This document shows, one piece after another, positions 1-8,096 of a stretch of 64,000 nucleotides of DNA. The stretch spans positions 1-64,000 of the forward strand of contig NZ_JACHOP010000004.1 of assembly GCF_014199935.1 (NCBI RefSeq), read 5' to 3'. The stretch is from Methylorubrum rhodinum (GTDB lineage Bacteria > Pseudomonadota > Alphaproteobacteria > Rhizobiales > Beijerinckiaceae). The stretch's first letter is position 1. Each line of letters opens with the position of its first letter. The notes below the pieces were generated by a model. That model saw only the letters and a program-made list of their open reading frames with translations, made no database searches and was not told the origin of the DNA. The position numbers were made by a program, and so were the translations under genes.

Positions 1-92
1 ACGTCGACGCAGATCACCTCGTGGCCGAAATCGGCGAAGCAGGCCCCCGACACCAGGCCGACATAGCCCGACCCAATCATCGCTATCCGCAT
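1..92 (-). CDS. ugd: UDP-glucose 6-dehydrogenase, N-terminal fragment cut by window edge
   Basis: The reverse strand reads from an ATG at 92 as [19 protein letters not shown], the dinucleotide-binding start (GxGYVGL) of UDP-glucose/GDP-mannose dehydrogenases. These NAD-dependent enzymes oxidise UDP-glucose to UDP-glucuronate in the cytoplasm for surface polysaccharides. Only about 30 residues are visible, so the nucleotide-sugar specificity cannot be decided, although the YVGLVSG form is typical of Ugd. It is divergent from the methyltransferase at 321, and 228 bp of non-coding DNA between them should hold both promoters. Confidence 0.8.
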   Translation of the reverse strand, partial: MRIAMIGSGYVGLVSGACFADFGHEVICVD

Positions 93-320
93 CGACGCCT
101 CCGCAGCCCGGTTCGTTGCCGCAGGCCCATGCTGCGCCGCACCGTCCTAGTGCCGTTTGCGACCGTGATGCAATCGCCGGGGAGGGACCGGCCGCGGTCG
201 AATGCTCCCGGCGCATGGCCCGCGGCCGGCCGCGGGCGCATTCCCGGACGGGACGTGCTAGCTCGGTTCCGTTCCGGGACGGCATGCATCGGCCGTCGAC
301 GTGCGGGAGAGTTCGGGACG

Positions 321-1256
321 ATGGGGAACGAGGCGGCGAAGTCCGAGCGGGACGAGAAATCCGAGCGGGCGGGTGCGTTCTGGGACAAGTGGGAGACGTG
401 GAAGGCGGCGCAGCCGCCGCGCATCCGCTGGAACGAGTCGGCGGAGATCGTGCGCCACGTCAACCGGCGCGTCTGCGGCCGGCCCGTCGACGGCTTCAAC
501 CAGGGCCTGATCGAGCGCTTCAGGGAGATGGCGGGGCCGAACCTTCCGCTCGCGCGGGCCGTCTCCGTCGGCTGCGGCAACGGCGGCAAGGAGATGACGC
601 TGCTGCAGCAGGGCCTCGTCGGCCATTTCGACCTCTACGACGTCTCGAAGGCCTCGCTCGATTTCGGGGCCGAGCTCGCCGCGCAGCGGAAGCTCGTCCA
701 GCGCACGACCTTCATCCACGGCGACGCCTTCGCGCACCCGGCGGACGGCCGCTACGATCTCGTGTTCTGGGACAACGCGCTCCACCACATGTTCGATGCC
801 CGCGCCGCCTTGCGCTGGAGCTTCGACGCGCTGCGTCCCGGCGGCTGGTTCGTGATGAACGACTTCGTCGGCGCCGACCGCTTTCAGTTTCCCTGGACCG
901 CGCTCGCGCTGGTGCGGGCGGTGCGCACGCTCCTGCCCGCGCGCTACCGCCGCAATCCGGCCGATCCGGCCAACCCCTACCGCCCCTACGTGCCGCGCCC
1001 GACGCTCGCCGAGATGGAGTACGACCCGAGCGAGGCCGCCGACAGCGAGGCGATCATCCCGGCGCTGCGCGAGACCTTCCCCGATGCCTGGATCAAGTCC
1101 GTCGGCGGCACGGTCTACCACCTCGCCCTCAACGACATCCTGACCAACATCCCCGACGGCAGCCCGCTGCTGGCGCGCCTGCTGCGGCTCGACGACCTCA
1201 CCGACTTCATCCCGCATTTCGCCGTGGCGATCGCGCGCAAGCCCGCGAGCGGCTGA
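321..1256 (+). CDS. Class I SAM-dependent methyltransferase
   Basis: 311 residues. Motif I is VGCGNGGKE at about residues 83-91, and a later DLVFWDNALHHM segment looks like motif IV with the His-rich turn seen in small-molecule methyltransferases. The ATG at 321 is chosen because GGGAGAG-like purines lie just upstream and because the protein then starts a few residues before a charged helix (WDKWETWKA). A longer in-frame extension to position 21 would cross the ugd promoter region and has non-protein-like, Arg-rich composition. The neighbours (ugd, glycosyltransferase) suggest a substrate linked to sugars or cell-surface glycans, but nothing in the sequence fixes it. Confidence 0.8.
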   Translation: MGNEAAKSERDEKSERAGAFWDKWETWKAAQPPRIRWNESAEIVRHVNRRVCGRPVDGFNQGLIERFREMAGPNLPLARAVSVGCGNGGKEMTLLQQGLVGHFDLYDVSKASLDFGAELAAQRKLVQRTTFIHGDAFAHPADGRYDLVFWDNALHHMFDARAALRWSFDALRPGGWFVMNDFVGADRFQFPWTALALVRAVRTLLPARYRRNPADPANPYRPYVPRPTLAEMEYDPSEAADSEAIIPALRETFPDAWIKSVGGTVYHLALNDILTNIPDGSPLLARLLRLDDLTDFIPHFAVAIARKPASG

Positions 1257-1268
1257 GCGCCGTCCCGG

Positions 1269-1303
1269 ACCCTCGTCCTGGAAATCGGATCCGGGACGAG
1301 GGT
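1269..1303. terminator. Hairpin between convergent genes
   Basis: A perfect 10-bp inverted repeat (ACCCTCGTCC at 1269-1278, GGACGAGGGT at 1294-1303) lies between the convergent methyltransferase and glycosyltransferase genes. No clear U-run follows on either strand, so it may be a transcript-stabilising or weak bidirectional terminator hairpin. Confidence 0.45.
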
Positions 1304-1365
1304 GTCGGTCGTCGTGCCGCATCGGCTCTTTCCCAAAGCGGGAAACCACCTTTCGGAACGATGCC

Positions 1366-3531
1366 CTAAAGCCGGAAATGCGCCGAGGCTCGGGACAGGT
1401 TCGGATTGTAATAGGGGTCGGAGCGGAGTTCCGCCCCCCAGCGCTCGCGCATCACCCGCGATTCCGCCTCGAACCGGGCGCGCTTCTCGGGCGTGTCCTC
1501 GGGGCCCCGGCTCTTCGATTCGTGGTGGACCAGCCGGGCGAAGGGCGTCCAGACGTTGCGGTAGCCCGCCGCCCGCAGGCGCAGGCACAGGTCGACGTCG
1601 TTGAAGGCGACGGCGAGCGCCGCCGCGTCGAAGCCGCCGACCTGCGAGAACACCTCGGCGCGGATCGCGAGGCAGGCGCCGGTGACGGCGGAGACCTCCT
1701 GCGTCAGCTGCATCCGGGCGAAGTAGCCCGGCGCGGCGCCCGCGATCCCGAGATGGCTGTGCCCGGCGACGCCGCCGATGCCGAGCACGATGCCGCCGTG
1801 CTGGAGCGTGCCGTCGGGATAGAGCAGCTTGGCCCCGACCGCGCCGACATCGGGCTCGCACGCGATCGAGACGAGTTCGGCGAGCCAGCCCGGCTCCATC
1901 ACCGCGATGTCGTTGTTGAGGAACAGCAGCACGCCGCCGCGCGCCGCCGCCGCGCCCCTGTTCGACAGATCGGAGAAGTTGAACGGGCCGGGCACCGGCA
2001 GGACCCGCAGGCGCGGCTCGGCGGCGTATCGGGCGAACAAGGCGGCGGTCGCCTCCTCGCGGCTGTCGTTGTCGACGACGATCGCCTCGAGGGCCGGGTA
2101 GTCCGTGCCGGAGAAAAGCCCGTCGAGGGCGACCGCGAGCAGCTCGGCCCGGTCGCGGGTCGGGATCACCACCGAGACGAGGGGAGCCGGCTCGGGCAAG
2201 GGCCGCACCAGCCGGTTGAAGCCCTGCGGTCCGCGCTCCGCCCGCGCCCCGCGCCGGGCCGCGACTTCCGCGAGCGCCCGCAGGCGCGCCTCCTCCGCCC
2301 GCGCCAGCGCCCGGTCCGAGAACGTGCCGGAGCCCGAAGCCGCGCGCCAATGGTAGAGCACCTTCGGGACGTGGCGGACTTCCCCGGGCGCGATGGTCTC
2401 GGTCAGGCGCAGCAGCAGGTCGTGGTCCTGGCTGCCCTCGAAGCCCGGCCTCAGCCCTCCGAGCGCGCGCAGCCGGTCGGTGCGGACCGCACAGAGATGG
2501 TTCACGTAGTTCTGGCCGTAGAGCAACTCGCGGTCGAAATCCGACTTGAAATGCGGCTCGAAGCGGCGTCCGCGGACATCGACCTTGTCCTCGTCGCTGT
2601 AGACCAGCACGAGGCCGGGATCGGCGCGTACTGCCCCGGCGACCTCGTAGAGCGCGGTCTCGGCGAGCAGGTCGTCGTGGTCGAGGAAGGCGCAGAATGC
2701 GCCGGAGGCGAGCGCGAGCGCATCGTTGGTCGCCCGCGCGATGTGGCCGTTCTCGACGCGCCGCATCATGCGGATGCGCGGCTCCTCCCCGGCATGGCGG
2801 GCGATCAGCCGGGGGATCGCCGGATCGGTCGAGGCGTCGTCGGCGATGCACAGTTCCCAGGCCGGATAGATCTGTCCGCGCACCGAGCGGATCGCCGCGT
2901 CGAGCACCCGGGGGTCGGGATCGTGCACCGGCATCAGCACCGAGACGAGGGGCGGCGCCTGCCAACCCGCGATCTCGGCGTCGATGCGGGCGCGCTCGGC
3001 GGGTTCGAGGCGGTCGAAGCGGGCGATCCAGCCCGCGTAGCCGGTCTCGGCCCGATGGGCGAGGGCCTGGGCGAGGAGGCCGCGGGCGCGCACCTTCAGG
3101 CCGAGCAGGCGCCAGGTGACGGCCCGCAGCGTCAATTCGGGCCGGCGCCGGGCCGCGTCGGCGATCAGCCGGAGGCGCGAGCGGCGCCGCAGGGTCAGGC
3201 CTTCGAGGGCGAACGGCGCGTGGCGCGAGAGCGCGGTGAAGCGCAGGGCGACCGTGCCCTCGGGCAGCCGCCCGGTCCAGGCGAAGCCGTCGCCGGCCGT
3301 CGGTTCCTCCGCGAGCGTCGTCGCGGCGGCCGCGCCCTCCGCCTTGCCGTCCGCCGTGACCTCCTGCGTCACGACGCTGACGAGGGCGCGGGGAATGCCG
3401 CCGCTGCCGACATCGCGCCACGCCAGCGTGACCCAGGCCCCGCCGAGGCGGCGGGCGGTCAGGTCGACCCGCAGGTCCCGCTCATCGGTTTCCGCGATCG
3501 GAAGCGACGGGCCGACACGCCGTGCGCCCAC
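1366..3531 (-). CDS. Tandem two-domain family 2 glycosyltransferase
   Basis: 721 residues with two GT-A/GT2 domains. The first begins at about residue 195 (LVSVLMPVHDP, later DDAS and FLDHDD as DxD-type motif); the second begins at about residue 451 (LVSVVIPTRDR, then VVDNDS and FLNNDI). Both have catalytic-looking regions, so two sugars or a repeating disaccharide could be added. The first 190 residues are a beta-rich N-terminal region without recognisable domain. No ATG exists before the first GT domain, so I use the GTG at 3531, 2 nt after the stop of the upstream gene, which suggests translational coupling. It acts probably in the cytoplasm on surface polysaccharide precursors; acceptor unknown. 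Confidence 0.85.
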   Translation of the reverse strand: MGARRVGPSLPIAETDERDLRVDLTARRLGGAWVTLAWRDVGSGGIPRALVSVVTQEVTADGKAEGAAAATTLAEEPTAGDGFAWTGRLPEGTVALRFTALSRHAPFALEGLTLRRRSRLRLIADAARRRPELTLRAVTWRLLGLKVRARGLLAQALAHRAETGYAGWIARFDRLEPAERARIDAEIAGWQAPPLVSVLMPVHDPDPRVLDAAIRSVRGQIYPAWELCIADDASTDPAIPRLIARHAGEEPRIRMMRRVENGHIARATNDALALASGAFCAFLDHDDLLAETALYEVAGAVRADPGLVLVYSDEDKVDVRGRRFEPHFKSDFDRELLYGQNYVNHLCAVRTDRLRALGGLRPGFEGSQDHDLLLRLTETIAPGEVRHVPKVLYHWRAASGSGTFSDRALARAEEARLRALAEVAARRGARAERGPQGFNRLVRPLPEPAPLVSVVIPTRDRAELLAVALDGLFSGTDYPALEAIVVDNDSREEATAALFARYAAEPRLRVLPVPGPFNFSDLSNRGAAAARGGVLLFLNNDIAVMEPGWLAELVSIACEPDVGAVGAKLLYPDGTLQHGGIVLGIGGVAGHSHLGIAGAAPGYFARMQLTQEVSAVTGACLAIRAEVFSQVGGFDAAALAVAFNDVDLCLRLRAAGYRNVWTPFARLVHHESKSRGPEDTPEKRARFEAESRVMRERWGAELRSDPYYNPNLSRASAHFRL

Positions 3532-3533
3532 CC

Positions 3534-4580
3534 TCAGCTCTGCCAGCTCTTCGCGACGGAGGCGCGCACCGCGTCGCTGAGCACCATGTCGAACTCGATC
3601 CACTCCCGGAGGAAGCGCAGGCCGCGCAGGCGCTCGGCGAGTTCCAGCGTCCCGTTGGCGATCGGCAGCGGCAGCGGGATCGGCGCATCGATCTTGAGGT
3701 GATCGAAGACCGTGGCCATGAAGGCTTCGAAATAGTCGCGATGGCCGACGATGCCGATGCGTGCCAGGATCTCGACCGCGATGATGGAACTCGCCGGAAG
3801 GATGCGGTCGTCCGGCATGCGGGTGCTGAGCTGGCGGGTCAGCGGGTTGAAGAGCAGGTGGTAGGCCGGCTCCGGCAGCATCCGGAACAGGCGCTTGAGG
3901 CTCTTCACGTCGCCGTAGTCGTAATCGACCGTGAAGGCCGCGGCCTCGGCGAGCTTGCCCAGGCGCCAGCTCTGGTTCGGATCGGCGGCGATGCCGGCCC
4001 GCTCGCGCAGCCACGCGAGGCGGCTCGCCATTTCCACGTAGGGATCGTGCAGGAGCATCATCGTCACGGCGTTGCCCTGGACGAAATGGCCCTCGTAGCG
4101 CGGCAGGATCAGCGACCCCGCCATCAGGCACGAGGTCAGCGTCTCGGTGTCGAACATCGCCTGCAGGATCTCTTCCGGGAACCGGCCGATCCCGAAATAG
4201 CTCTGCTGGAAATGCGGGAAGAGCGCCGTCTGGATCACCGTTTCCGGGCGGATATGCGCCTCGATCAGCACCACCTTGGGCTTGACGAGGTTGCCCTTCG
4301 GCACGCGCCGATGGATCAGGACGTTGGTGTCGACGTCATAGATCTCCAGCCGCTCGATTTGGGCGAGGCCGGGGATGTGATCGTCGCGGACCTCGAAATG
4401 GCACTGCCCGGTGGCGTGCCAGCCGAACTCGACGAATTGCGGATCGGTATGGATCGCCGAGACCTCGGCCACGCGCCGTCCCTCGACGGTGACGTAGACG
4501 CGGCTGATCGCGACGGGATCGTCCGGGACCACCCAGCCGCGGATGATCGTCCCCTCGTCGGCCGAAAGCAGAAACCGCAT
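3534..4580 (-). CDS. Hypothetical protein coupled to a glycosyltransferase
   Basis: 348 residues starting at ATG 4580; I do not recognise a named family. The first 90 residues form a beta-rich segment (GTIIRGWVVPDD, RVYVTVEGRRV) like a small sugar-binding or Ig-like module. The rest is helical, with a conserved-looking AHIRPETVIQTALFPHFQ stretch and LVKPKVVLIEAH. No signal peptide or membrane helix. It ends 2 nt before the GTG of the tandem GT2 gene, so the two form one unit and it probably works with that enzyme in glycan assembly (inference from neighbourhood only). Confidence 0.65.
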   Translation of the reverse strand: MRFLLSADEGTIIRGWVVPDDPVAISRVYVTVEGRRVAEVSAIHTDPQFVEFGWHATGQCHFEVRDDHIPGLAQIERLEIYDVDTNVLIHRRVPKGNLVKPKVVLIEAHIRPETVIQTALFPHFQQSYFGIGRFPEEILQAMFDTETLTSCLMAGSLILPRYEGHFVQGNAVTMMLLHDPYVEMASRLAWLRERAGIAADPNQSWRLGKLAEAAAFTVDYDYGDVKSLKRLFRMLPEPAYHLLFNPLTRQLSTRMPDDRILPASSIIAVEILARIGIVGHRDYFEAFMATVFDHLKIDAPIPLPLPIANGTLELAERLRGLRFLREWIEFDMVLSDAVRASVAKSWQS

Positions 4581-4727
4581 CCTCGATCGTCGTCCCTTCG
4601 GAGCACACCGGCCGAGGGAGCCGCGCGGCTCCCGGACACGCCGCCGGCCGGCTTACCCGATTTTTTCTCCGGCGTGCAGCGCCGCCGCAGGCCCGATCGT
4701 TTGCCGCGAGAAAGCGCGACGGCCCGC

Positions 4728-4756
4728 TTGCGGAGCCATCGGGTCCAGGCTATAGC
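4728..4756 (+). promoter_or_regulatory. Promoter of tRNA-Val
   Basis: TTGCGG (4728-4733), 17-bp spacer, TATAGC (4751-4756). This is a good alphaproteobacterial sigma-70 match ending 32 bp before the tRNA. Confidence 0.55.
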
Positions 4757-4788
4757 CGCGGCCTCGCAGGAGCCAAGCGCTTCTGCCC

Positions 4789-4863
4789 GGGCGCGTAGCT
4801 CAGCGGGAGAGCACTACCTTGACATGGTAGGGGTCACAGGTTCGATCCCTGTCGCGCCCACCA
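4789..4863 (+). tRNA. tRNA-Val (anticodon GAC)
   Basis: 75 nt including encoded CCA. The acceptor stem GGGCGCG pairs with CGCGCCC. The D-arm is TAGCTCAGCGGGAGAGCA, the anticodon stem CTACC/GGTAG encloses loop TTGACAT (anticodon GAC at 4821-4823), and the T-arm contains GGTTCGATCC. All stems close without mismatch in the acceptor and anticodon arms. Confidence 0.95.
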
Positions 4864-4894
4864 TCCTGATTTTCCAGGATGCATGACGAATGCG

Positions 4895-4919
4895 AGGCTC
4901 CGGAAACGGGGCCTTTTTT
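4895..4919 (+). terminator. Rho-independent terminator after tRNA-Val
   Basis: Stem AGGCTCC (4895-4901) pairs with GGGGCCT (4908-4914, one G-U), loop GGAAAC, followed by six T. Confidence 0.75.
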
Positions 4920-5117
4920 CGTTTCGAAGGCTGCAGCGGAATCCCTCCGGAAGGCCTGGCTCCGGCCTCCCGCGGGTCGATCCGATCGGACCCGCGCGAG
5001 GCCGATCCCGGCGCACACGACATCTTGTGCATCGCCCGGGCCGATGCCGCCTTCGCAGGCTTGCCTCACCATGAGGCATTCTGCTTCAGAGCGCGGCAGT
5101 TCGTCCGGAGATCCGCC

Positions 5118-6422
5118 ATGGTGTCGCTCTTCGCCCGAGGCCTGCCGTGCCTCGTGCTCCCACTTCTCGCCGCCTCGCCGAGCCTCGCGGCGGCGGGCGC
5201 GCCCGAGACCGGCAGCACGGCCTGGATCCTGACGGCCTCCGCGCTGGTCCTGTTCATGACCCTGCCGGGGCTGGCCCTGTTCTACGGCGGCCTCGTGCAT
5301 GCGCGGAACGTGCTCTCCGTGCTGATGCAGTGCTTCGCCATCTGCTGCATCGCCTCGGTGCTGTGGGCGGTCTGCGGCTACAGCCTCGTCTTCGACGGCG
5401 ACGGCGCGCTGATCGGCACGCTGAACAAGGCGTTCCTGGCCGGGCTCGAACCTTTGCGCGCCGGCACGGTGCTGCCCGAGACCGTTTTCGTCCTGTTCCA
5501 GATGACGTTTGCGGTCATCACCCCGGCGCTCATCATCGGGGCGATCCCGGAGCGCGTCGCCTTCCCCTTCGTCGCGCTGTTCTCCGCCCTGTGGCTGCTC
5601 CTCGTCTACGTGCCGGTGGCGCACTGGATCTGGGGCGGCGGCTGGCTCGCGGGGCTCGGCGCCCTCGATTTCGCCGGCGGCATCGTCGTCCACACCACGG
5701 CGGGCGTCTCCGCGCTCGTCCTGGCGATCCTGATCGGCCGCCGCCGCGGCTTCCCCGGCACCCTCACGCCGCCCCACAACCCCGGCATGACCATGACCGG
5801 CGCCGGCATGCTCTGGGTCGGCTGGTTCGGCTTCAACGGCGGCAGCGCGCTCGCCGCCGATGCGAGCGCCGGCAACGCTATCCTGGTCACGCACCTGTCG
5901 GCGGCGGCGGGCGCCATGGCCTGGACCGCCGCCGAGTGGGTGAAGATCCGCAAGCCCACCTCGATCGGCATCGTCACCGGCTGCGTCGCCGGCCTCGCCA
6001 CGATCACCCCGGCCGCGGGCTACGTCTCGCCCGCCGCGGGCCTCCTGATCGGCACCGCCGGCGGCCTCGTCTGCTTCTACGCGACGCTGTTCGTGAAGCA
6101 CCGCCTCGTCATCGACGATTCGCTCGACGTCTTCGCCGTCCACGGCGTCGGCGGCATCCTGGGCTCGCTGCTGCTCGCGGTCTTCCTGCTGCCGGGCTTC
6201 GGCGGCATCGGGCTCGCCGAGGGGAGGACGGTCGCCGGACAGCTCGCGGTCCAGGCCCTGGCCGTCGCCGTCACGGCACTCTGGTCAGGCCTGCTGACCT
6301 TCGGGCTCGTGCGCGGCCTTGGCCGCGCCACCCCGCTTCGCGTCGACGTGGAGGCCGAGCATGACGGGCTCGATCTCGCGAGCCACGGCGAGCGCGCCTA
6401 CGAGTTCAATCCGATGCGGTGA
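5118..6422 (+). CDS. amt: Ammonium transporter
   Basis: 434 residues, inner-membrane Amt/MEP/Rh family channel for ammonium uptake. It begins with a cleavable signal peptide (ending near LAAAGAP), which is common for bacterial Amt, and has about eleven hydrophobic segments. Family landmarks are LFYGGLV in the first helices, AVITPALIIGAIPERV, the signature DFAGGIVVHTTAGVSALV, and FAVHGVGGILGSLL carrying the second pore histidine. ATG 5118 is preceded by CGGAGATCC. No glnK gene lies beside it in the visible sequence, which is less usual. Its 3' end overlaps the convergent ada gene by 17 bp. Confidence 0.93.
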   Translation: MVSLFARGLPCLVLPLLAASPSLAAAGAPETGSTAWILTASALVLFMTLPGLALFYGGLVHARNVLSVLMQCFAICCIASVLWAVCGYSLVFDGDGALIGTLNKAFLAGLEPLRAGTVLPETVFVLFQMTFAVITPALIIGAIPERVAFPFVALFSALWLLLVYVPVAHWIWGGGWLAGLGALDFAGGIVVHTTAGVSALVLAILIGRRRGFPGTLTPPHNPGMTMTGAGMLWVGWFGFNGGSALAADASAGNAILVTHLSAAAGAMAWTAAEWVKIRKPTSIGIVTGCVAGLATITPAAGYVSPAAGLLIGTAGGLVCFYATLFVKHRLVIDDSLDVFAVHGVGGILGSLLLAVFLLPGFGGIGLAEGRTVAGQLAVQALAVAVTALWSGLLTFGLVRGLGRATPLRVDVEAEHDGLDLASHGERAYEFNPMR

Positions 6423-7509
6423 GGCTCCGCCCGGGAGGCAGCGCGCCCTCCCGGGCGAGCAGGTCGCGCTTGCGCTCGACGCCCCAGCGATAGCCCGACA
6501 GCGACCCGTCCGAGCGCACAACCCGGTGGCAGGGGATCGCCACTGCCAGCCGATTGGCGCCGCACGCCATGGCGACGGCGCGTACGGCGGCGGGCTCGCC
6601 GATGGCGCGGGCGATCTCGGCATAGGTCGCCGTCCGGCCCGGCGGAATCGCCCGCAGGGCCGTCCAGACCCGCTGCTGGAAGGCGGTGCCGCCGATGTCG
6701 AGCGGGAGGTCGAGGCCGCGGCCCGGCGCCTCGACGAAGCTGACGACCCGCGCGACCCAGGCCTCGAAGCCCGCGTCGCCGCCGATCAGCTCGGCCCTGG
6801 GAAAACGGTCCCGGAGGTCGCGGGCCAGCGCCTCGGGATTGTCGCCGAGCAGGATCGCGCAGACGCCGCGCTCGGTCGCCGCGACGAGGACCGTGCCAAG
6901 CGCGCAAGGGGCCACCGCGAAGCGGATGCGGGCGCCGATCCCGCCCTTGCGATAGGCCGACGGGCTCATGCCGAGCCGCTCGGCGGCTCCGGCATAGAAC
7001 CGGCTCGGCGCCGCGTAGCCCGCCGCGTAGATCGCCTCCGTCACGCTCGCGGCCTCCTGCAGACCCGCCGCGGCCCGGTCCGCCCGCCGGGCCGTGGCGT
7101 AGGCCTTGGGGGTGATCCCGGTCGCTTCGCGGAAGACGCGGTGGAAGTGGAACGGGCTGAGGCCGACCGCCTGCGCCAGCGCATAGAGCGACGGCGGGGT
7201 CTCGGCCGCCTCGATCAGGCGGCAGGCGCGGGCGACCGCTTCGGCGTGCCGCTCGGTTCGCGACGGCGCGTTCGGTCGGCAGCGCAGGCACGGGCGGAAG
7301 CCCGCCGCCTCGGCCTCGGCGCAGGTGGCGTGGAAGGTGACGTTCTCCGGCTTCGGCCGGCGCGCCGCGCAGCTCGGGCGGCAATACACGCCGGTGGTGC
7401 GCACGGCGTAGACGAAGCGGCCGTCCGCCAGAGGATCGCGCGCGGCGAGGGCCGTCCAGCGGGCGTCGTCGCCTGGACGGGGAAGAATGTCGATCGCGGT
7501 GCTCCGCAT
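6406..7509 (-). CDS. ada: Bifunctional transcriptional activator / O6-methylguanine-DNA methyltransferase Ada
   Basis: 367 residues in the usual Ada order. The N-terminal zinc methylphosphotriester domain has Cys43, Cys47, Cys74 and Cys77 (motifs VYCRPSC and PCLRC). An AraC-type helix-turn-helix pair (SPFHFHRVFREATG) is in the middle. The C-terminal alkyltransferase domain has the active-site PCHRV, with Cys about 327. It removes methyl groups from O6-methylguanine and from backbone phosphotriesters, and activates alkylation-repair genes when methylated. ATG 7509 has GGGAG about 10 nt upstream; the longer in-frame ORF to 7689 adds a Pro/Arg-rich, unconserved stretch. The stop lies inside the end of amt on the other strand. 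Confidence 0.93.
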   Translation of the reverse strand: MRSTAIDILPRPGDDARWTALAARDPLADGRFVYAVRTTGVYCRPSCAARRPKPENVTFHATCAEAEAAGFRPCLRCRPNAPSRTERHAEAVARACRLIEAAETPPSLYALAQAVGLSPFHFHRVFREATGITPKAYATARRADRAAAGLQEAASVTEAIYAAGYAAPSRFYAGAAERLGMSPSAYRKGGIGARIRFAVAPCALGTVLVAATERGVCAILLGDNPEALARDLRDRFPRAELIGGDAGFEAWVARVVSFVEAPGRGLDLPLDIGGTAFQQRVWTALRAIPPGRTATYAEIARAIGEPAAVRAVAMACGANRLAVAIPCHRVVRSDGSLSGYRWGVERKRDLLAREGALPPGRSLTASD

Positions 7510-7868
7510 GGCGGCGTCTCCCGGTTCCGGTGGCGGGGCGCGCGGCGGCGTCCCTGCCCGGATCTCCCTTGCGCCGTCCGGGCCGCACCCGCACCCCGCT
7601 TCTTGCCCGGCAATTCTCCGAAGTCGACCCGGCGATCGGTCGTCATCCACCACGGGCGGCGTCGCCAGGACGATGCAAGTCACCTCCACTCTGTCGCCGA
7701 CGACGCGGACAGCAGCGAGGAGACCTGCATAAAAATGCAGTTACTCTCCTCAAAATCCCTCCTTCATGCGCAGAACGCATATCCAGAATGTGGCGTGTGG
7801 CATACCAGATACAGGTCGACGGTGGCATTGATCTCGCAACGCAACATGCATCGAACGGGAAGCCACCG
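7510..7868. other. Intergenic region between ada and a small membrane-protein gene
   Basis: 359 bp without a convincing gene. It holds the ada upstream region, a 6-bp inverted repeat CTGCAT-AAAA-ATGCAG at 7725-7740, and a TGGCATACCA site described separately. Confidence 0.6.
7798..7807. promoter_or_regulatory. Possible GntR/FadR-type operator half of a pair
   Basis: TGGCATACCA differs at one base from the perfect palindrome TGGTATACCA upstream of the OFA transporter (9537-9546). TGGT-N2-ACCA is the general form bound by FadR-subfamily GntR regulators. It lies about 60 bp before the small gene at 7869. Confidence 0.35.
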
Positions 7869-8027
7869 ATGATCGCCCTCCTCGTCGTCACCGCCGCCGC
7901 CGCCAACATCGCGCTGGTCATCGCCATGGCCGACCGGCTGACCCCGGCGAACGACGCGACCGTCGCGGGCGGTCGCTTCGATCCGGCCGAGAGCGGCGCC
8001 AGCTTCGCGGCCAAGCTCGCCGCCTGA
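7869..8027 (+). CDS. Small hypothetical protein with one membrane segment
   Basis: 52 residues. A hydrophobic N-terminus (MIALLVVTAAAANIALVIAM) is followed by a polar, Gly/Ala-rich tail. GGGAAG lies about 6 nt before the ATG. It could be a membrane-anchored peptide or the remnant of a signal segment. No family is recognised. It is convergent with the OFA transporter, and both genes have a similar TGG(T/C)ATACCA site upstream, so they may share a regulator. Confidence 0.5.
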   Translation: MIALLVVTAAAANIALVIAMADRLTPANDATVAGGRFDPAESGASFAAKLAA

Positions 8028-8043
8028 GACGGTTCGGACAAAC

Positions 8044-8073
8044 GAAAAGGCCCCGCCGTTTCCGGCGGGGCCT
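8044..8073 (-). terminator. Rho-independent terminator of the OFA transporter gene
   Basis: AGGCCCCGCCG (8048-8058) pairs perfectly with CGGCGGGGCCT (8063-8073). On the minus strand the stem is followed by TTTTCGTTT, placing it 24 bp after the transporter stop. Confidence 0.8.
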
Positions 8074-8096
8074 CCTCAGGGTTCGGATCGTGAGGA

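Noticed and set aside
21..320. N-terminal extension of the methyltransferase
   Set aside because: The extension is Arg-rich, unlike the rest of the protein, and runs through the ugd start and the divergent promoter region.
1366..4131. 921-residue version of the glycosyltransferase
   Set aside because: The first 200 codons lie inside the 348-residue gene in another frame and are Arg/Pro-rich shadow sequence; the true start is taken as GTG 3531.
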